8,050 nucleotides of DNA from an uncultured Oscillospiraceae bacterium (GTDB taxonomy: Bacteria > Bacillota > Clostridia > Oscillospirales > Oscillospiraceae): the NCBI GenBank assembly GCA_944385305.1, contig CALWWS010000196.1, positions 1-8,050 on the forward strand, in the 5' to 3' direction. The stretch's first letter is position 1. The number at the start of each line of letters is the position of its first letter. Shown one piece after another: positions 6,513 through 8,050 of the stretch. The notes beneath the pieces were generated by a model. It was not told where the DNA came from and did no database searches. It saw only the letters and a program-made list of their open reading frames with translations. The translations under genes and the position numbers were made by a program.

Positions 6513-6558
6513 CTCCTCAAATTTGAGATATAGGCTCAGCATGCCCCGATTTGAGGAG
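6513..6558 (-). repeat. Inverted repeat covering the DUF378 ribosome binding site
   Basis: Plus-strand arms CTCCTCAAAT (6513-6522) and ATTTGAGGAG (6549-6558) are perfect 10-bp complements separated by 26 bases. In the minus-strand RNA the inner arm contains GAGGAG of the Shine-Dalgarno. A competing perfect 12-bp palindrome, CTCAAATTTGAG (6516-6527), shares that arm. A weak -10-like TATATC (6532-6527) lies between the arms. Confidence 0.6.
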
Positions 6559-6565
6559 AACATAC

Positions 6566-6579
6566 AAAAAAATTTTTTT
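6566..6579. repeat. A7T7 tract downstream of the DUF362 gene
   Basis: Seven A (6566-6572) then seven T (6573-6579), standing out in GC-rich surroundings 11 bases after the DUF362 stop. Only a poor, bulged stem (GCTCTCC with GGAGC, overlapping the stop codon) precedes it, so it is not a convincing intrinsic terminator. It could act as a bent or easily melted segment. Confidence 0.45.
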
Positions 6580-6590
6580 AGCTCCGGGAT

Positions 6591-7739
6591 TCACAGGCGG
6601 GAGAGCAGGCCCCGGCGCAGGCCCACCGCCTTTTGGGGGCACAGCTCGTGGCAGCAGTAGCAGTGGATGCACGCTCTGGGGTTGACCAGGGCGGTGCCCC
6701 CCGGGCCGGTCATGGAGATGGCTTTGGCGGGGCAGGCGTCCCGGCAGATGCCGCAGCCCACGCACACCTCCGGCTTGATTCTGGGGGTGCTGGACAGGGC
6801 GGACTTGCACAGGCGGGCGGCGGGGCCGGTGAGGGGGCCCAGAAACTCCATGATATTGCTCCGCACATGGGCGGGGAAGCGGTAGTCGGGGATGCGCAGA
6901 TCCTCCCAATCCGCCCCTACCAGCTCCACCTCCTCCACATGGGTGGGGGTGAGGCCCCGCTCGCCAGCGGCCAGCAGTACCGGGTTGAGGGCGCGGGGCA
7001 GGCCCATAATGGCCCCCGCCGCCACGTCCAGGGCCAGGGCGCTCTCCGAGGCCAGTAGCAGCCCCACCTGCCGGGGGGTGCCCGAGGCGCCGGGGCCCTC
7101 CCCCTCCATGGCCAGAACCGCGTCCATCAGGTTGAGCCGGGGGGGCAGGCGGAGGTTGAGATCCAGCAGCATGTGGGCAAACTGCACCTTGTCCGGGTGG
7201 GTGGCGTGGAAGCCCACCTTGGACACCCCGGCGATGAGGCCGAAGCTGTTTTTCACCGCCCCGGTCATGCTCATAAACAGATGGGTCTTCATCTTGCACA
7301 CATTGAGAATGCCGTCGGCCCGGGCGGCGGGGGTGATGACCTCCATGCGCTGGAGTACCCGCCCCTCCGGGTGGGAGAGGGGGGTGGTACTCACGTCGTA
7401 GTTCAGCGCCGCTCCCGGCTGGGCCGCAGCCTGCTCCATGCCGCTGCGGGCGTAGACATGGCGCAGGGCGGCGGCGGAGTAGGGCCCGCCGGGGCTGTCA
7501 GCAATGGTCACCTTTGCCCCCTGTGCCGCCGCAAGCTTGGCCACGGCGGCCGCCACTGCCGGGTGGGTGCACACCGCCTGTTCCGGCTTTGCGGCCCGGA
7601 GGAGGTTGGCCTTGAGCAGCAGCTGTTCGCCGGGGCGGGCGAAGCGGCCCATGCCCCCCATCTGCTCCAGCAGGGCGGCAATGGACTCCTCGGTCCGGCT
7701 GTAATCGCCGCAGCGGCATACATAGACCTTGTGCTTCAT
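6591..7739 (-). CDS. DUF362 domain protein with two C-terminal 4Fe-4S motifs
   Basis: A 382-residue soluble protein: a DUF362 domain over about residues 1-300, then a ferredoxin-like pair of cluster motifs, CVGCGICRDACP (Cys326, 329, 332, 336) and CIHCYCCHELCP (Cys357, 360, 363, 367). Each series ends in a Cys-Pro, so two [4Fe-4S] clusters are expected. Family-typical stretches include LLKANLL (41-47), DSPGGPY (81-87), CKMKTHLFMSMTGAVKNSFGL (148-168, including LxxSxTGAVKN-like residues) and LMDAVLAMEGEGP (204-216). The reaction of this family is not established; an iron-sulfur redox or maturation role is inference. The ATG at 7739 has Shine-Dalgarno AAAGGAGG about 11 bases upstream. The AEC transporter gene ends 28 bases upstream, so the two are probably cotranscribed. 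Confidence 0.92.
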   Translation of the reverse strand: MKHKVYVCRCGDYSRTEESIAALLEQMGGMGRFARPGEQLLLKANLLRAAKPEQAVCTHPAVAAAVAKLAAAQGAKVTIADSPGGPYSAAALRHVYARSGMEQAAAQPGAALNYDVSTTPLSHPEGRVLQRMEVITPAARADGILNVCKMKTHLFMSMTGAVKNSFGLIAGVSKVGFHATHPDKVQFAHMLLDLNLRLPPRLNLMDAVLAMEGEGPGASGTPRQVGLLLASESALALDVAAGAIMGLPRALNPVLLAAGERGLTPTHVEEVELVGADWEDLRIPDYRFPAHVRSNIMEFLGPLTGPAARLCKSALSSTPRIKPEVCVGCGICRDACPAKAISMTGPGGTALVNPRACIHCYCCHELCPQKAVGLRRGLLSRL

Positions 7740-7767
7740 GGAGCGCGATTCCTCCTTTGGCTGGGAG

Positions 7768-8050
7768 CTATGCCACCAGCCGGATACACAGCAGGGGCAT
7801 GAGGATGAGTCCGATGATCACCGAGATGGTGTTGGTAAAGCCGGCCAGGGAGCCGTCCCCGCCGCACTTGTCGGTAAAGACCACCGCCAGCGCCCCGATG
7901 GGGGCGAAGGGGATGATGGCCAGGATTTGCCGGGTCTCCAGCGGCAGGGGAACCAGCCACAGGATGGCCAGGGAGAAGAGCACGGCCAGCCCCAGCCGGG
8001 CGGCCAGCAGCAGCATGGTGTCCAGCACATACTGGCGCTTTTTGGGGGGG
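7768..8050 (-). CDS. AEC family transporter, C-terminal part (5' end outside window)
   Basis: The minus-strand frame is open from the window edge to TAG at 7770-7768, about 93 residues. Three hydrophobic segments follow a basic PKKRQY stretch: about LLLAARLGLAVLFSLAILWL, ILAIIPFAPIGALAVVFTDK and ISVIIGLILMPLLCIRLV. The pattern FAPIGALAVVFTDKCGGDGSLAGFTNTIS matches the end of auxin-efflux-carrier (AEC/YfdV-MleP) permeases, which have about 10 membrane segments and move organic acids or similar anions. The substrate is not predictable from this part. A GTG at 8028 and an ATG at 8016 lie inside the gene and are not taken as starts. Confidence 0.82.
   Translation of the reverse strand, partial: PPKKRQYVLDTMLLLAARLGLAVLFSLAILWLVPLPLETRQILAIIPFAPIGALAVVFTDKCGGDGSLAGFTNTISVIIGLILMPLLCIRLVA

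Noticed and set aside
8038..8050. Run of T then G at the window end as a possible contig-end artefact
   Set aside because: On the minus strand it reads as an open Pro-Pro-Lys-Lys stretch in frame with the AEC gene, plausible for the loop of such a permease.

Overview
The window is GC-rich, with G or C at most third codon positions and clear AGGAGG-type ribosome binding sites. Its gene content (CsoR/CopA copper module, DUF378, DUF362 with ferredoxin motifs, AEC and MATE transporters, an AtzB-like deaminase) fits a high-GC clostridial Firmicute, perhaps a gut Oscillospiraceae of the Flavonifractor/Lawsonibacter type. That placement is inferred from style and content, not from a marker gene. Coding is dense and no gap exceeds about 120 bases. 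I see no tRNA, rRNA, insertion sequence, CRISPR array or phage gene.

Layout. At the left edge the 3' two thirds of deoC (deoxyribose-phosphate aldolase) run on the plus strand and end at a strong bidirectional terminator (455-495). Everything else is on the minus strand. Read right to left in transcription order: (i) the C-terminal end of an AEC-family transporter, then a DUF362 protein with two 4Fe-4S motifs, closely spaced and probably cotranscribed; (ii) a small DUF378 membrane protein, with an inverted repeat that could cover its ribosome binding site, closed by a terminator at 6231-6265; (iii) a copper-homeostasis operon, csoR followed by a Cu(I) P-type ATPase (copA) that carries a CopZ-like domain fused in frame at its C terminus, ending at a GC-rich terminator (3338-3373); (iv) an amidohydrolase of the 8-oxoguanine deaminase/AtzB type followed 6 bases later by a MATE efflux transporter, which ends at the same bidirectional terminator as deoC.

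How the parts work together. CsoR should repress its own operon when copper is low and release it when Cu(I) binds its Cys-His-Cys site. CopA then exports Cu(I) and the CopZ-like domain delivers it. A sigma-A-type promoter and a GTGT/ACAC dyad lie just upstream of csoR, and the -35 hexamer is built into the end of the preceding terminator. The deaminase-MATE pair may couple purine-base conversion to export, but that is inference.

The most interesting points are two features of the copper ATPase. A complete Shine-Dalgarno and ATG for a free 66-residue CopZ lie inside the copA frame. The actuator motif usually written DESxLTGES reads DGSALTGQS, so the glutamate normally needed for dephosphorylation is glutamine.
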